DNA of 25,888 nucleotides from the NCBI GenBank assembly GCA_964574335.1, contig CAZNNH010000081.1, forward strand, positions 1 to 25,888. The letters are read 5' to 3'. Position 1 is the first letter of the stretch. Every line of letters begins with the position of its first letter. Of the stretch, positions 1 to 6,533 are shown piece after piece. The DNA comes from CAZNNH01 sp964574335. Its GTDB lineage: Bacteria > Acidobacteriota > Vicinamibacteria > Fen-336. The translations under genes and the position numbers were made by a program. The notes under the pieces are model-generated. The model was not told the DNA's origin. It worked only from the letters and a program-made list of their open reading frames with translations, and did not search any database.

Positions 1-1
1 C

Positions 2-505
2 GACCAGCGCGGGGCCAGCTCCCGGCCGGACGTGCTGGCCTTCGTGTCGGAGGTGCTCGAGGCGCCGGTCGAGATCGCCGGGCAGCCGATCGTCCACCTG
101 GTCGCTTCCACCAGCGGCACCGACTCCGACTGGGTGGTCAAGCTGATCGACGTCTACCCGAACGAGGTTCCCCGCCAGGCGGAGCTGGGCGGCTACCAGC
201 TCATGGTCTCGGCCGACATCCTTCGCGGGCGCTATCGGGAGGGCTTCTCCAGCCCCAAGCCCCTCACCCCCGACGCGCCCCTCGTCTACCGCTTCGCGCT
301 GCCCACCGCCCACCACCTCTTCCTGCCCGGGCACCGGATCATGGTGCAGGTCCAGTCGAGCTGGTTCCCGCTCTACGACCGCAACCCACAGACGTTCGTG
401 GAGAGCATCTTCTGGGCCCGGCCCGAGGACTTCCGGAAGGCCGTGCAGCGCGTCTACCATGCCCCCGATCGGGCCAGCTTCGTTGAGCTCCCCCGGGTCG
501 AGTAG
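2..505 (+). CDS. CocE/NonD family hydrolase, C-terminal part (cut by left edge)
   Basis: The reading frame is open from base 2 to a TAG stop at 503-505, so only the last 167 residues are present. They resemble the C-terminal jelly-roll domain of the X-Pro dipeptidyl-peptidase / CocE family. The typical opening RPDVLAFVSEVLE is followed by a beta-rich stretch with SGTDSDWVVKLIDVYP, then a late segment (LPGHRIMVQVQSSWFPLYDRNP). In this family the domain packs against an alpha/beta-hydrolase domain that carries the Ser-Asp-His triad and cleaves acyl esters or X-Pro peptides. That catalytic domain lies outside the window, so the substrate cannot be judged. The ATG at base 32 is internal and not the start. 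The next gene follows on the same strand about 20 bases downstream, but it is functionally unrelated. Confidence 0.85.
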   Translation, partial: DQRGASSRPDVLAFVSEVLEAPVEIAGQPIVHLVASTSGTDSDWVVKLIDVYPNEVPRQAELGGYQLMVSADILRGRYREGFSSPKPLTPDAPLVYRFALPTAHHLFLPGHRIMVQVQSSWFPLYDRNPQTFVESIFWARPEDFRKAVQRVYHAPDRASFVELPRVE

Positions 506-524
506 GCTCGGCCGAAGAAGCGCC

Positions 525-1466
525 GTGGCGAGCGAGACCGAACGACCGGCCGCGTCGGTGAAGGGCCGCGGGGCCGCGCTGGTGCTGGGGCTCCTCGTCG
601 TTCTCGCCCCGGTGGCGGCCTCTTCCCAGGATCCGGCCAGCGCCGGAGGCCTCGACTACCGTCCCTCGCTCGACGTCCCGCTGACGCTGGCGGGTGCCGG
701 GGCGGCGCTGGTCCCCCAGCTCTTCACCGACAAGGAAAGGACCTGGACCTGTCGCTGGTGCGACCGCGACGACGAGGGACGCGACACGCTGAACGGTCTC
801 GATGCGGCGGCGCGCCGCCACTGGCGATGGGCCAACCGGGAGAAGGCCGACGCCTGGAGCGACGCCACCCTGATGCTGTCGCTGGTCGGGTCGGTGGGGA
901 CCTTCGTGGCCGTGCGCGGCGGCTTCGAGGATGGCTTCGGCGACGAGGTGCTGCTCCTGGTCGAGGCCGTCGCCCTCAGCCAGGGGGTGACCCAGGGGAC
1001 CAAGTTCCTGCTCCGCCGGCAGCGGCCCTGGGCCCACGCCCAGGACCCGCCGCGGGGCGAAGAGATGGGATCTCGGGACAGCGTCCTCTCCTTTGCGTCC
1101 GGTCACGCGGCCACCGCCTTCACGCTGGCCGTCACCTCCGGCAGCCTGGCCTCGCTGCGCGGGGACCAGGGGAAGGAGTGGGTGTGGGCCACCGGCCTGA
1201 CCTTCGCCACCGCCACCGCCTACCTGCGGGTGGCCGCCGACCGGCACTACCTCACCGACGTGCTGGCCGGCGCCGCCGTCGGCGTCGCGGTGGGGTGGAC
1301 GGTGCCGCGGCTGGTGGACCGGCGGCCGAAGCCGCCGCCCAGCCCCACCGAGCTCGGCAAGCCGCGACCCCTGGTGCCTGCCTTCAGCGTGGCGCTGGGG
1401 CCCGGCCGCGTCGTTCTCGGCGGCGGCCTCCAACCCGGCGGCGCCTTCGTCTCGCTGCGTTTCTGA
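525..1466 (+). CDS. PAP2-family membrane-associated or secreted phosphatase
   Basis: This is a 313-residue protein if started at GTG 525. An ATG at 459 would overlap the previous gene by 47 bases and add 22 residues before the signal peptide. Residues 12-36 form a signal peptide or anchor (VKGRGAALVLGLLVVLAPVAASS). The three motifs of type 2 phosphatidic acid phosphatases are complete. They are K160-x6-R167-P168 (KFLLRRQRP), S192-G193-H194 (SFASGHAATAF), and R235-x5-H241-x3-D245 (RVAADRHYLTD). Family members remove phosphate from lipid phosphates such as phosphatidate or undecaprenyl diphosphate on the outer side of the cytoplasmic membrane. The true substrate cannot be read from the sequence. 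A short Cys-containing stretch (WTCRWCDRDDE, about residues 74-84) lies before the catalytic core. The C-terminal segment after residue 265 is Pro-rich, then beta-like, and may contact the outer membrane. Confidence 0.85.
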   Translation: MASETERPAASVKGRGAALVLGLLVVLAPVAASSQDPASAGGLDYRPSLDVPLTLAGAGAALVPQLFTDKERTWTCRWCDRDDEGRDTLNGLDAAARRHWRWANREKADAWSDATLMLSLVGSVGTFVAVRGGFEDGFGDEVLLLVEAVALSQGVTQGTKFLLRRQRPWAHAQDPPRGEEMGSRDSVLSFASGHAATAFTLAVTSGSLASLRGDQGKEWVWATGLTFATATAYLRVAADRHYLTDVLAGAAVGVAVGWTVPRLVDRRPKPPPSPTELGKPRPLVPAFSVALGPGRVVLGGGLQPGGAFVSLRF

Positions 1467-1476
1467 CCGCGTGCCC

Positions 1477-1607
1477 GTCATCCTGAGTGTCCTTCGAAGT
1501 CGCACCCCGGATGGATCCCGGCCTGCGTCCCAGATTCTTCGGGCGCTGGCAGGTGACGCCCTCAGAAGGACGGCGCCGGGGACGTCGTCCTGAGTGCGGC
1601 TTCGAAG
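1477..1607. repeat. Two degenerate copies of an intergenic TCCTGAG/TTCGAAG repeat
   Basis: Copy one is at 1477-1499 (gtcatcctgagtg, then ccttcgaag). Copy two is at 1584-1607 (gtcgtcctgagtg, then cggcttcgaag). Between them, at 1559-1573, lies a loosely inverted partner (ccctcagaaggacgg). A further segment, cccagattcttcg, is near 1520-1532. The second copy contains the perfect palindrome gcttcgaagc at 1599-1608. The pattern resembles a degraded dispersed intergenic repeat. From this window alone only the internal duplication is certain. Confidence 0.5.
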
Positions 1608-1774
1608 CTGGAAGCCGAAGCGGCGGGTGTCGAAGCCGGCGCCGCGTCGCTTGACAGCGACGGTTGCCACCGATAGAAGGAGCGGCAAAGGGCGGCCCCG
1701 TGGCCGCCGCGGGAAACGAGTTCTTGTGATGTCAGCCTACCGACCCGCCAACACGCTGACCTGAGCCTGCCGGC

Positions 1775-1793
1775 GGACGCCCGGCGGGCGTCC
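1775..1793. other. Strong hairpin upstream of the YedF-like gene
   Basis: Bases 1775-1782 (ggacgccc) pair perfectly with 1786-1793 (gggcgtcc) around a 3-base loop. The structure ends about 113 bases before the ATG at 1907. There is no following T-run, so it is not a classical terminator on either strand. It may lie in the 5' leader of the downstream gene. Confidence 0.45.
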
Positions 1794-1906
1794 CCGGCTC
1801 GACTCCGGTTCACGCCGTCCCGCCTCTGCCTGATCCCGCGTCGGGAAGCCGGGGCGAGCCGGCTTCCCACGACGAACGCCACGTGGTGGGAGAAGGGGAG
1901 TGCGAG

Positions 1907-2242
1907 ATGACCTTCCTGTACCTGAGCTCCGACCGCATCGGCGGCGGTGACGACGTCCTGGGCCGCAAGCTGCTGCGCATCTTCCTCGAGAAGCTGGTCG
2001 CCTCCGAGGTCCCCGTGGACTTCGTGGGCTGCCTCAACGGCGGCGTGCTCCTCACCACCGAGGGGAGCGAGGTGCTGGAAAGCCTGCGGGCGCTCGAGAA
2101 AAGGGGCGCCCGGATCGCCACCTGCGGGACCTGCCTCGAGCACCTCGGTCTGAAGGAGCGCCTCGCGATCGGCGTGGTGGGCGGGATGCCGCAGACGGTC
2201 GAGATGTTCGCCACCGCCGATCGCGTCATTGCGCCCTGCTAG
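1907..2242 (+). CDS. YedF/DsrE-like protein, single C-terminal-type domain
   Basis: The ATG at 1907 is chosen because agaaggggag at 1891-1900 places a ribosome binding site at normal distance. A GTG at 1883 would swallow it. The 111-residue product matches the DsrE-like C-terminal domain of the sulfurtransferase-like selenium metabolism protein YedF. Matching features are LSSDRIGGGDDVLG near the start, LTTEGSEVLESLRALEKRGARI, then C72-G-T-C75 followed by LEHLGLKERLAIG. Typical YedF proteins carry a TusA-like domain before this one, which is absent here. Further cysteines are C42 and the last residue, C111. Known DsrE-fold proteins handle sulfur or selenium bound as persulfide or selenide on cysteine, but no role can be proven here. 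No selenium genes are in the window, and the gene stands alone. Confidence 0.8.
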   Translation: MTFLYLSSDRIGGGDDVLGRKLLRIFLEKLVASEVPVDFVGCLNGGVLLTTEGSEVLESLRALEKRGARIATCGTCLEHLGLKERLAIGVVGGMPQTVEMFATADRVIAPC

Positions 2243-2259
2243 GCGCCGGCCCGAGGCGG

Positions 2260-3162
2260 TCAGTCGGCGTCCGGGGCCGGGCAAGGATGCGGCGTCGGCG
2301 GAGCGGCCGGCCGAAAGGCCACGCTCCGCGCGTCGAGGTCGATGACGACCTGGTGCTCCGCGAAGAAGTTGCAGCCCAGGATGCCGTCGGTGCCGGTGCC
2401 GGGCAGGTCGACGACGGCGAAGTCGATCCCCGGGACCTCACCCCCGCCCATGACCAGGCTCGAGGGCGTGAACAGCTCCAGGCGGCCGACCGATCGACGA
2501 CCCTCGCGGGGTGCGGCGTCGGGGCGGATGGTCGAGTAGGAGGCGCCGGTGTCGAGGACCAGCCGGCGCCTTCGTCCGTCGACGGTAGCCGAGATGCGCA
2601 GGCCGTCCTTCTGCGACTCGAGACGGATCCGGCGCCAGGGCCCGCCCTCAGGAAGCTCCGGGCTGGCGCAGCGGCGGTCGACCAGACCCAGCTCGCCCCG
2701 GCCGTAGTCGATCGTCAGGTGGAACTGGCGGAGCAGCCCCAGCCCGAGGTAGCCGGCCTCGATCGGCGGGGCGAGGTCGGGCGCGAAGGCGTGCTCGGAG
2801 CCCACCACGTCCGTGAAAACGTGCGGGCCCAGCGCCACCCGGGAGAGCCGATACTCGCGGGCCACCAGCCGGTCGCCGCGCGCGTTCTCGAACCTGCGGG
2901 TCTTGCCGGTGAAGGCGGGGCGCACCTGGTCGAGTGCCTGGGCGGTGAGGCTCACGGTTTCGAAGCCGCCGAGGTCGAGGAGGAGGTCGACCGGTGTCTC
3001 CTGGATGTCGATGTTGGCCACCGGCAGGCCGTGGGTGAGCCGAAGCGGCACCGAACCCGAGCAGGTCGGGCGGGACGGTGGAGTGGAGCCGGGCCCGCCG
3101 GCATCTACCGGCGGGTTCAGGGCGGCCAGAACGACGAGCATCAGCGGGACGGCTGGTCTCAA
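2260..3162 (-). CDS. Secreted two-lobed retropepsin-like aspartyl protease
   Basis: The 300-residue product begins at TTG 3162, behind GGAGG (complement of 3168-3172) at 5-6 bases. This start retains a complete signal peptide (MRPAVPLMLVVLAALNPPVDA). An ATG seven codons later lacks a binding site. Two repeats of the Asp_protease_2 / retropepsin-like fold follow. Lobe one, about residues 38-162, has D63-L-G-G where the family has DTG or DSG, then ends with GYLGLGLLRQFHLTIDYGRGEL. Lobe two, about 175-290, has the canonical D204-T-G-A-S and ends with DGILGCNFFAEHQVVIDLDAR. Both catalytic aspartates are kept, so a pepsin-like pair inside one chain is possible. The Thr-to-Leu change in lobe one may weaken catalysis. 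Targets are unknown. It converges on the YedF-like gene with only 17 bases between the stops. Confidence 0.8.
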   Translation of the reverse strand: MRPAVPLMLVVLAALNPPVDAGGPGSTPPSRPTCSGSVPLRLTHGLPVANIDIQETPVDLLLDLGGFETVSLTAQALDQVRPAFTGKTRRFENARGDRLVAREYRLSRVALGPHVFTDVVGSEHAFAPDLAPPIEAGYLGLGLLRQFHLTIDYGRGELGLVDRRCASPELPEGGPWRRIRLESQKDGLRISATVDGRRRRLVLDTGASYSTIRPDAAPREGRRSVGRLELFTPSSLVMGGGEVPGIDFAVVDLPGTGTDGILGCNFFAEHQVVIDLDARSVAFRPAAPPTPHPCPAPDAD

Positions 3163-3213
3163 GAGCGCCTCCGTAGTGGTCGGGTCCGGCCGATCCAGGG
3201 CAAGCCCCTACCA

Positions 3214-3227
3214 GCGTCTTGAGACGC
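3214..3227. promoter_or_regulatory. 14-base dyad in the divergent intergenic region
   Basis: Bases gcgtct (3214-3219) and agacgc (3222-3227) form a perfect inverted repeat around two central bases. This is too tight for a hairpin but fits a dimeric regulator site. It lies in the 176 bases between the divergent protease and ParB-domain genes. No matching regulator gene is adjacent, so the role is only a suggestion. Confidence 0.3.
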
Positions 3228-3338
3228 CTGAAGGGCTCCGCGGGTCGAGGTTCTTGCTAGCGGCGAGCGAATCCAGTTTGGGCGGGCGGGTTCGTGTCCG
3301 TATGGACCTGACCCCCGTCGGGCGGGTAGGCTCCGGGC

Positions 3339-4220
3339 ATGGGATATCCGGCGCGGGTGGTGGCGCTCGTGGAGCAGGTGGAGGGGGACGGGGGGCAGGT
3401 GCTGGCCGTGTACCGCGAGCCGGTGGGCGGGCACTGGCAGGCGTTTTGCCTGCTGCCGATCGGGAAGGTGGCGCCCACGCCTTACCAGCGCGACCTGTCG
3501 CCGACCCACGCCAAGCGGCTGACCGAGGTGATCAAGAAGATCGACCGCTTCGTGGACCCGGTGGTGGTGGTCTCGCCCCAGCCCGGCACCTACTGGACGC
3601 CCAACGGCCACCACCGGCTCTCCGCCCTGGTCAAGCTGAAGGCCTCGCTGGTCCCGGCCATCCTGGTCCCGGAGACCGAGGTGGCCTATCAGATCCTGGC
3701 CCTCAACACCGAGAAGGCCCACAACCTCAAGGAGAAGTCGCTGGAGGTGATCCGCATGTACCGGGGGCTGTGCCAGGAGAAGCCCCGAAGCGGCGAGGAG
3801 GACTGGGCCTTCCAGTTCGAGGCCCCCCACTTCATCACCCTGGGCCTGGTCTACGAGGAGAACCGCCGCTTCGCCGGCGGGGCCTTCGCCCCGATGCTGA
3901 AGCGGGTGGATCGCTTCGTGAAGGGGAAGCTCCCCGATGCGCTCGAGATCCGAAAAGCGCGGGCCGAGAAGGTGAAGGCGGCGGACGCCGCCCTGGGCAC
4001 GGTGGTGGCCGCGCTCAAGAAGAAGGGGATCCGCCACCCCTACGTGAAGAACTACGTGCTGGCCCGCACCAGCCCGCTGACCCGGGCCCGCAAGACGGTG
4101 CCCTCGTTCGACCAGGCGCTCTCGCGGCTGGTGGCCAGCCTGCAGGGCTTCGACGTCGCCAAGGTGCGCCACGAGGACATCCAGCGCGCCGCCGTCTTCG
4201 CCGCCCCCGCGGGCGACTAG
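3339..4220 (+). CDS. Orphan ParB/Srx-type nuclease-domain protein
   Basis: The 293-residue protein has a ParB-like N-terminal domain at about residues 38-115. It shows the P-x-QRDLSPTHAKRLTEVI helix region, the strand DPVVVV, and the box NGHHRLSAL in place of the ParB GERR box. This domain binds and hydrolyses CTP in true ParB proteins and acts as a nuclease or ATPase-like fold in others. The remaining 180 residues are basic and helical, with many Lys and Arg, and show no clear ParB helix-turn-helix or dimerisation domain. No parA gene or parS-like site was seen nearby, so chromosome partition is unlikely. It stands alone between genes on the opposite strand. Only a weak ribosome binding site precedes the ATG. 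The function is unknown; a DNA-linked or nucleotide-linked regulatory role is a guess. Confidence 0.75.
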   Translation: MGYPARVVALVEQVEGDGGQVLAVYREPVGGHWQAFCLLPIGKVAPTPYQRDLSPTHAKRLTEVIKKIDRFVDPVVVVSPQPGTYWTPNGHHRLSALVKLKASLVPAILVPETEVAYQILALNTEKAHNLKEKSLEVIRMYRGLCQEKPRSGEEDWAFQFEAPHFITLGLVYEENRRFAGGAFAPMLKRVDRFVKGKLPDALEIRKARAEKVKAADAALGTVVAALKKKGIRHPYVKNYVLARTSPLTRARKTVPSFDQALSRLVASLQGFDVAKVRHEDIQRAAVFAAPAGD

Positions 4221-4261
4221 CCGGCGCGGGCTTGCCCGCGGAGGATCGGCCGGCGCGGGCT
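4220..4261. terminator. Hairpin and 13-base direct repeat between convergent genes
   Basis: Between the end of the ParB-domain gene and the end of the last permease gene lies a stem of cgcggg (4225-4230) and cccgcg (4235-4240) with loop cttg. The 13-mer gccggcgcgggct occurs at 4220-4232 and again at 4249-4261, touching both stop codons. There is no T-run. It could serve as a Rho-assisted or bidirectional end for both transcripts. Confidence 0.4.
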
Positions 4262-5406
4262 CAGTCCAGGCGCTTGCGGAAGCGGAGGGCGGCCAAGGTC
4301 ATGGTCGCCAGGCCCATCAGTAGCAGCGCCAGCGCCTGGGGCCACAGCACCGACAGGCCCGAGCCGCGCAAGAAGATGCCGCGGATGATCTCGGCGTAGT
4401 AGCGCAGCGGGATCGCGTAGGTCACCCGCTGGATGGCCTCGGGCATGTTCTCGATGGGGAAGATCAGCCCGGACAGGTAGACCATGGGCATGATGAAGAC
4501 GAAGACGGCGCCCATCATCGCCTGCTGCTGGTTGCGGACCACGGTGGAGACCAGAAGGCCCAGCCCCAGGCTGTTGAGCACGAAGAGCATGGTCAAGCCG
4601 AGCAGCAGCAGGAAGGAGCCGGCCAGCCGGACCCGGAAGCCGAACACCGCCACCGCGCTGATCAGCAGCACCTGGATGAACCCGATCACGGCGAAGGGCA
4701 GCAGCTTTCCCACCAGGAGCTGCCAGGAGCGGATCGGCGTGACCATGAGCTGCTCCATGGTGCCGATCTCGCGCTCCCGCACCACCCCCATCGCCGAGAG
4801 CATGGTGGTCATCACCATCAGCACCAGCGCCAGCACCGCCGGGACGAAGTACCAGCGGCTGAGCAGGTCGGGGTTGTACCAGACCCGGGGCACCAGCTCG
4901 ATCGAGCCGACCGACGCCCCGGCCATCGGCCCGCCCCGGGTGGCCAGACGCCGCGCCTGATCGGCCAGCACCTCCCGGGCCCGTCCGGCGATGATCGCGC
5001 TCGAGTAGCCGAGGGCCACGGTGGTGGCCGACGAGTCGGCGCCGTCCACCAGCACCTGGACCCGCGGGTTGCGGCCCGAGAGCAGGTCGCGCCCGAAGCC
5101 GGGGGCGATCACCAGCGCGACCTGGGCCCGGCTGGTCAAGAGCCACGGCTCGACCGCCTCCGCCGTCTCCTCCACGCCCACCAGCTCGAAGTAGCCCGAC
5201 TGCACGAAGCGGTCGACCAGGTCGCGGCTCTCGGCGCTTCGGTCCTGGTCCACCAGCACGGTGGGGACCCGGGTGACGTCGGTGTTGACCGCGAAGCCGA
5301 AGAGGGTGAGCTGGATCACCGGCGCCACGAAGATCACCGGGATCATCCGGGTGTCCTGGCGGATCTGCAGGAACTCCTTGACGATCACCCGCCACAGCAC
5401 GTACAC
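4261..5406 (-). CDS. ABC-2 permease of YbhGFSR-like efflux system (YbhR/YhhJ type)
   Basis: This is a 381-residue inner-membrane protein that begins at GTG 5406, two bases after the stop of the upstream permease gene. The ABC-2 plan is clear. A short cytoplasmic N-terminus (WRVIVKEFLQIRQD) leads to a first membrane helix at about 20-38. A large periplasmic domain at about 40-180 contains VDQDRSAESRDLVDRFVQSGYF, VALVIAPGFGRDL and VDGADSSATTVALGY. Five further helices lie between about 187 and 372. The cytoplasmic coupling segment VVREREIGTMEQLMVTPIRSWQLLVGKLLPF is typical of YbhR/YbhS and YhhJ. With the second permease it should form the channel that the two ATPases drive. It is the last gene of the operon. 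Substrates of the E. coli relative include tetracycline-type drugs and monovalent cations; substrates here are unknown. Confidence 0.88.
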   Translation of the reverse strand: MYVLWRVIVKEFLQIRQDTRMIPVIFVAPVIQLTLFGFAVNTDVTRVPTVLVDQDRSAESRDLVDRFVQSGYFELVGVEETAEAVEPWLLTSRAQVALVIAPGFGRDLLSGRNPRVQVLVDGADSSATTVALGYSSAIIAGRAREVLADQARRLATRGGPMAGASVGSIELVPRVWYNPDLLSRWYFVPAVLALVLMVMTTMLSAMGVVREREIGTMEQLMVTPIRSWQLLVGKLLPFAVIGFIQVLLISAVAVFGFRVRLAGSFLLLLGLTMLFVLNSLGLGLLVSTVVRNQQQAMMGAVFVFIMPMVYLSGLIFPIENMPEAIQRVTYAIPLRYYAEIIRGIFLRGSGLSVLWPQALALLLMGLATMTLAALRFRKRLD

Positions 5407-5408
5407 CG

Positions 5409-6533
5409 CTAGACCTCCCTCCGCAGCAGGCGCAACGAGGCCAGGGTGATCACTACCAGGCCGAAGATCAGCAGCGCCAGGACCTGGTGCCAGTAGGGGG
5501 CGAGCCCGGCCCCCTTCAGGATCACCCCGCGCAGGATCACCAGGTAGTAGCGGGCCGGCACCAGGTAGGTGACCGCCTGGAGGAACGGGGGCATGGAGCG
5601 GATCTGGAAGATGAAGCCGGAGAGCAGCATCGAGGGGAGCATCGACGTGATCAGGCCCACCTGGAAGGCGAAGGCCTGGGTGTCGGCGAAGGTGGAGATC
5701 AAGAGACCCTGGCCGAGGGCGACGAAGAGGTAGAGCAGGGTGGCCAGGAACAGGGCCAGGTAGGGCCCTTCGACCTTCACCTCGAAGAGCAGGCGCGCCG
5801 CCACCAGGATGATCACGGTGGCCAGGTAGGAGATCGCCAGGTAGGGGAGGGTCTTGCCCAGGATCAGCTCGTAGGTGCGCAGCGGCGCCACCCGGAGCTG
5901 CTCCATGGTGCCGCGCTCCTTCTCGCGCACCACGCTGAGCGCCGTGGAGAGCACCGCGGTCAGCATCAGCAGGAAGCCGATCAGGCCGGGGACCAGGAAC
6001 TGGGTGGATTTCAGCTCGGGGTTGTAGAAGACCCGGGGCTGGTAGGCGATGCCGGGCTTCAGGGTGATGCCGAGCCGGGCGCGGCGGTCCTTCAGCAGCC
6101 GCCCGTTGGCCTCGGCGACCAGCCCCTGGGCGTAGCCGAGGATGGTGGTGGCGGTGTTGGCGTCGGCGCCGTCGAGCAGGAGCTGGACCGGCGCCGACCG
6201 GCCGGCGCCGATCCGGGAGCCGAACTCCTCCGGGATCACCAGCACCGCCCGAGCCCGCCGCCGCTCGACCAGCCTCTCCAGATCCTCGCCCGGGGCGGGG
6301 GCCTCGACCAGGTCGAAGTAGGTCGAGTTGACGAAGGCGGCCACCAGGTCGCGGCTCTCGACGCTGTGGTCCCGGTCCTGGACCGCCAGCGCAATGTGCC
6401 GGACGTCGAAGTTCAGGGCGTAGCCGTAGAGGATCAGCATGAAGGCGGGGAGGCCGATCAGCATGATCAGGCTCAGCGGGTCGCGCACCACCTGACGCAG
6501 CTCCTTGCGGGTCACCGCCCAGGTGCGCTTCAT
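5409..6533 (-). CDS. ABC-2 permease of YbhGFSR-like efflux system (YbhS type)
   Basis: The start is the ATG at 6533, which overlaps the stop of the upstream ATPase gene as ATGA. The frame stays open upstream but would run into that gene. The 374-residue product has the same plan as the permease that follows it. After MKRTWAVTRKELRQVVRDPLSL come one helix, a periplasmic domain with VQDRDHSVESRDLVAAFVNSTYF and LLDGADANTATTILGYAQG, and five C-terminal helices. The coupling segment VVREKERGTMEQLRVAPLRTYELILGK is well kept. The two permeases are clearly related, suggesting an old duplication and a heterodimeric channel. Loading of substrate from the periplasmic adaptor side is known for related tripartite pumps but is not shown here. 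Confidence 0.88.
   Translation of the reverse strand: MKRTWAVTRKELRQVVRDPLSLIMLIGLPAFMLILYGYALNFDVRHIALAVQDRDHSVESRDLVAAFVNSTYFDLVEAPAPGEDLERLVERRRARAVLVIPEEFGSRIGAGRSAPVQLLLDGADANTATTILGYAQGLVAEANGRLLKDRRARLGITLKPGIAYQPRVFYNPELKSTQFLVPGLIGFLLMLTAVLSTALSVVREKERGTMEQLRVAPLRTYELILGKTLPYLAISYLATVIILVAARLLFEVKVEGPYLALFLATLLYLFVALGQGLLISTFADTQAFAFQVGLITSMLPSMLLSGFIFQIRSMPPFLQAVTYLVPARYYLVILRGVILKGAGLAPYWHQVLALLIFGLVVITLASLRLLRREV

Larger units (their letters stand above)
1467..1906. other. 440-base intergenic region without a convincing gene
   Basis: No open frame here has coding character. The stretch holds two related copies of a GTC(A/G)TCCTGAG...TTCGAAG element, listed separately, and a strong GC hairpin at 1775-1793. 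Its last bases carry the ribosome binding site of the YedF-like gene. No sigma-70 promoter is clear enough to call. No tRNA-like fold was seen. Confidence 0.6.

Noticed and set aside
1860..2242. Possible selenocysteine insertion or selenium operon linked to the YedF-like gene
   Set aside because: No in-frame TGA in the gene needs explaining, and no other selenium gene is visible. The upstream hairpin is on the wrong side for a bacterial SECIS.
2243..2300. Terminator between the convergent YedF-like and protease genes
   Set aside because: The GC-rich stretch pairs only imperfectly, with bulges, has no T-run, and lies partly inside the protease coding end.
2287..3222. A 311-codon plus-strand frame opposite the aspartyl protease
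   Set aside because: The minus-strand gene has a signal peptide, a ribosome binding site and two protease lobes, whereas this frame has none of these.
3339..4220. Plasmid or chromosome partition locus
   Set aside because: There is no parA partner, no parS-like 16-base palindrome and no helix-turn-helix domain in the protein.
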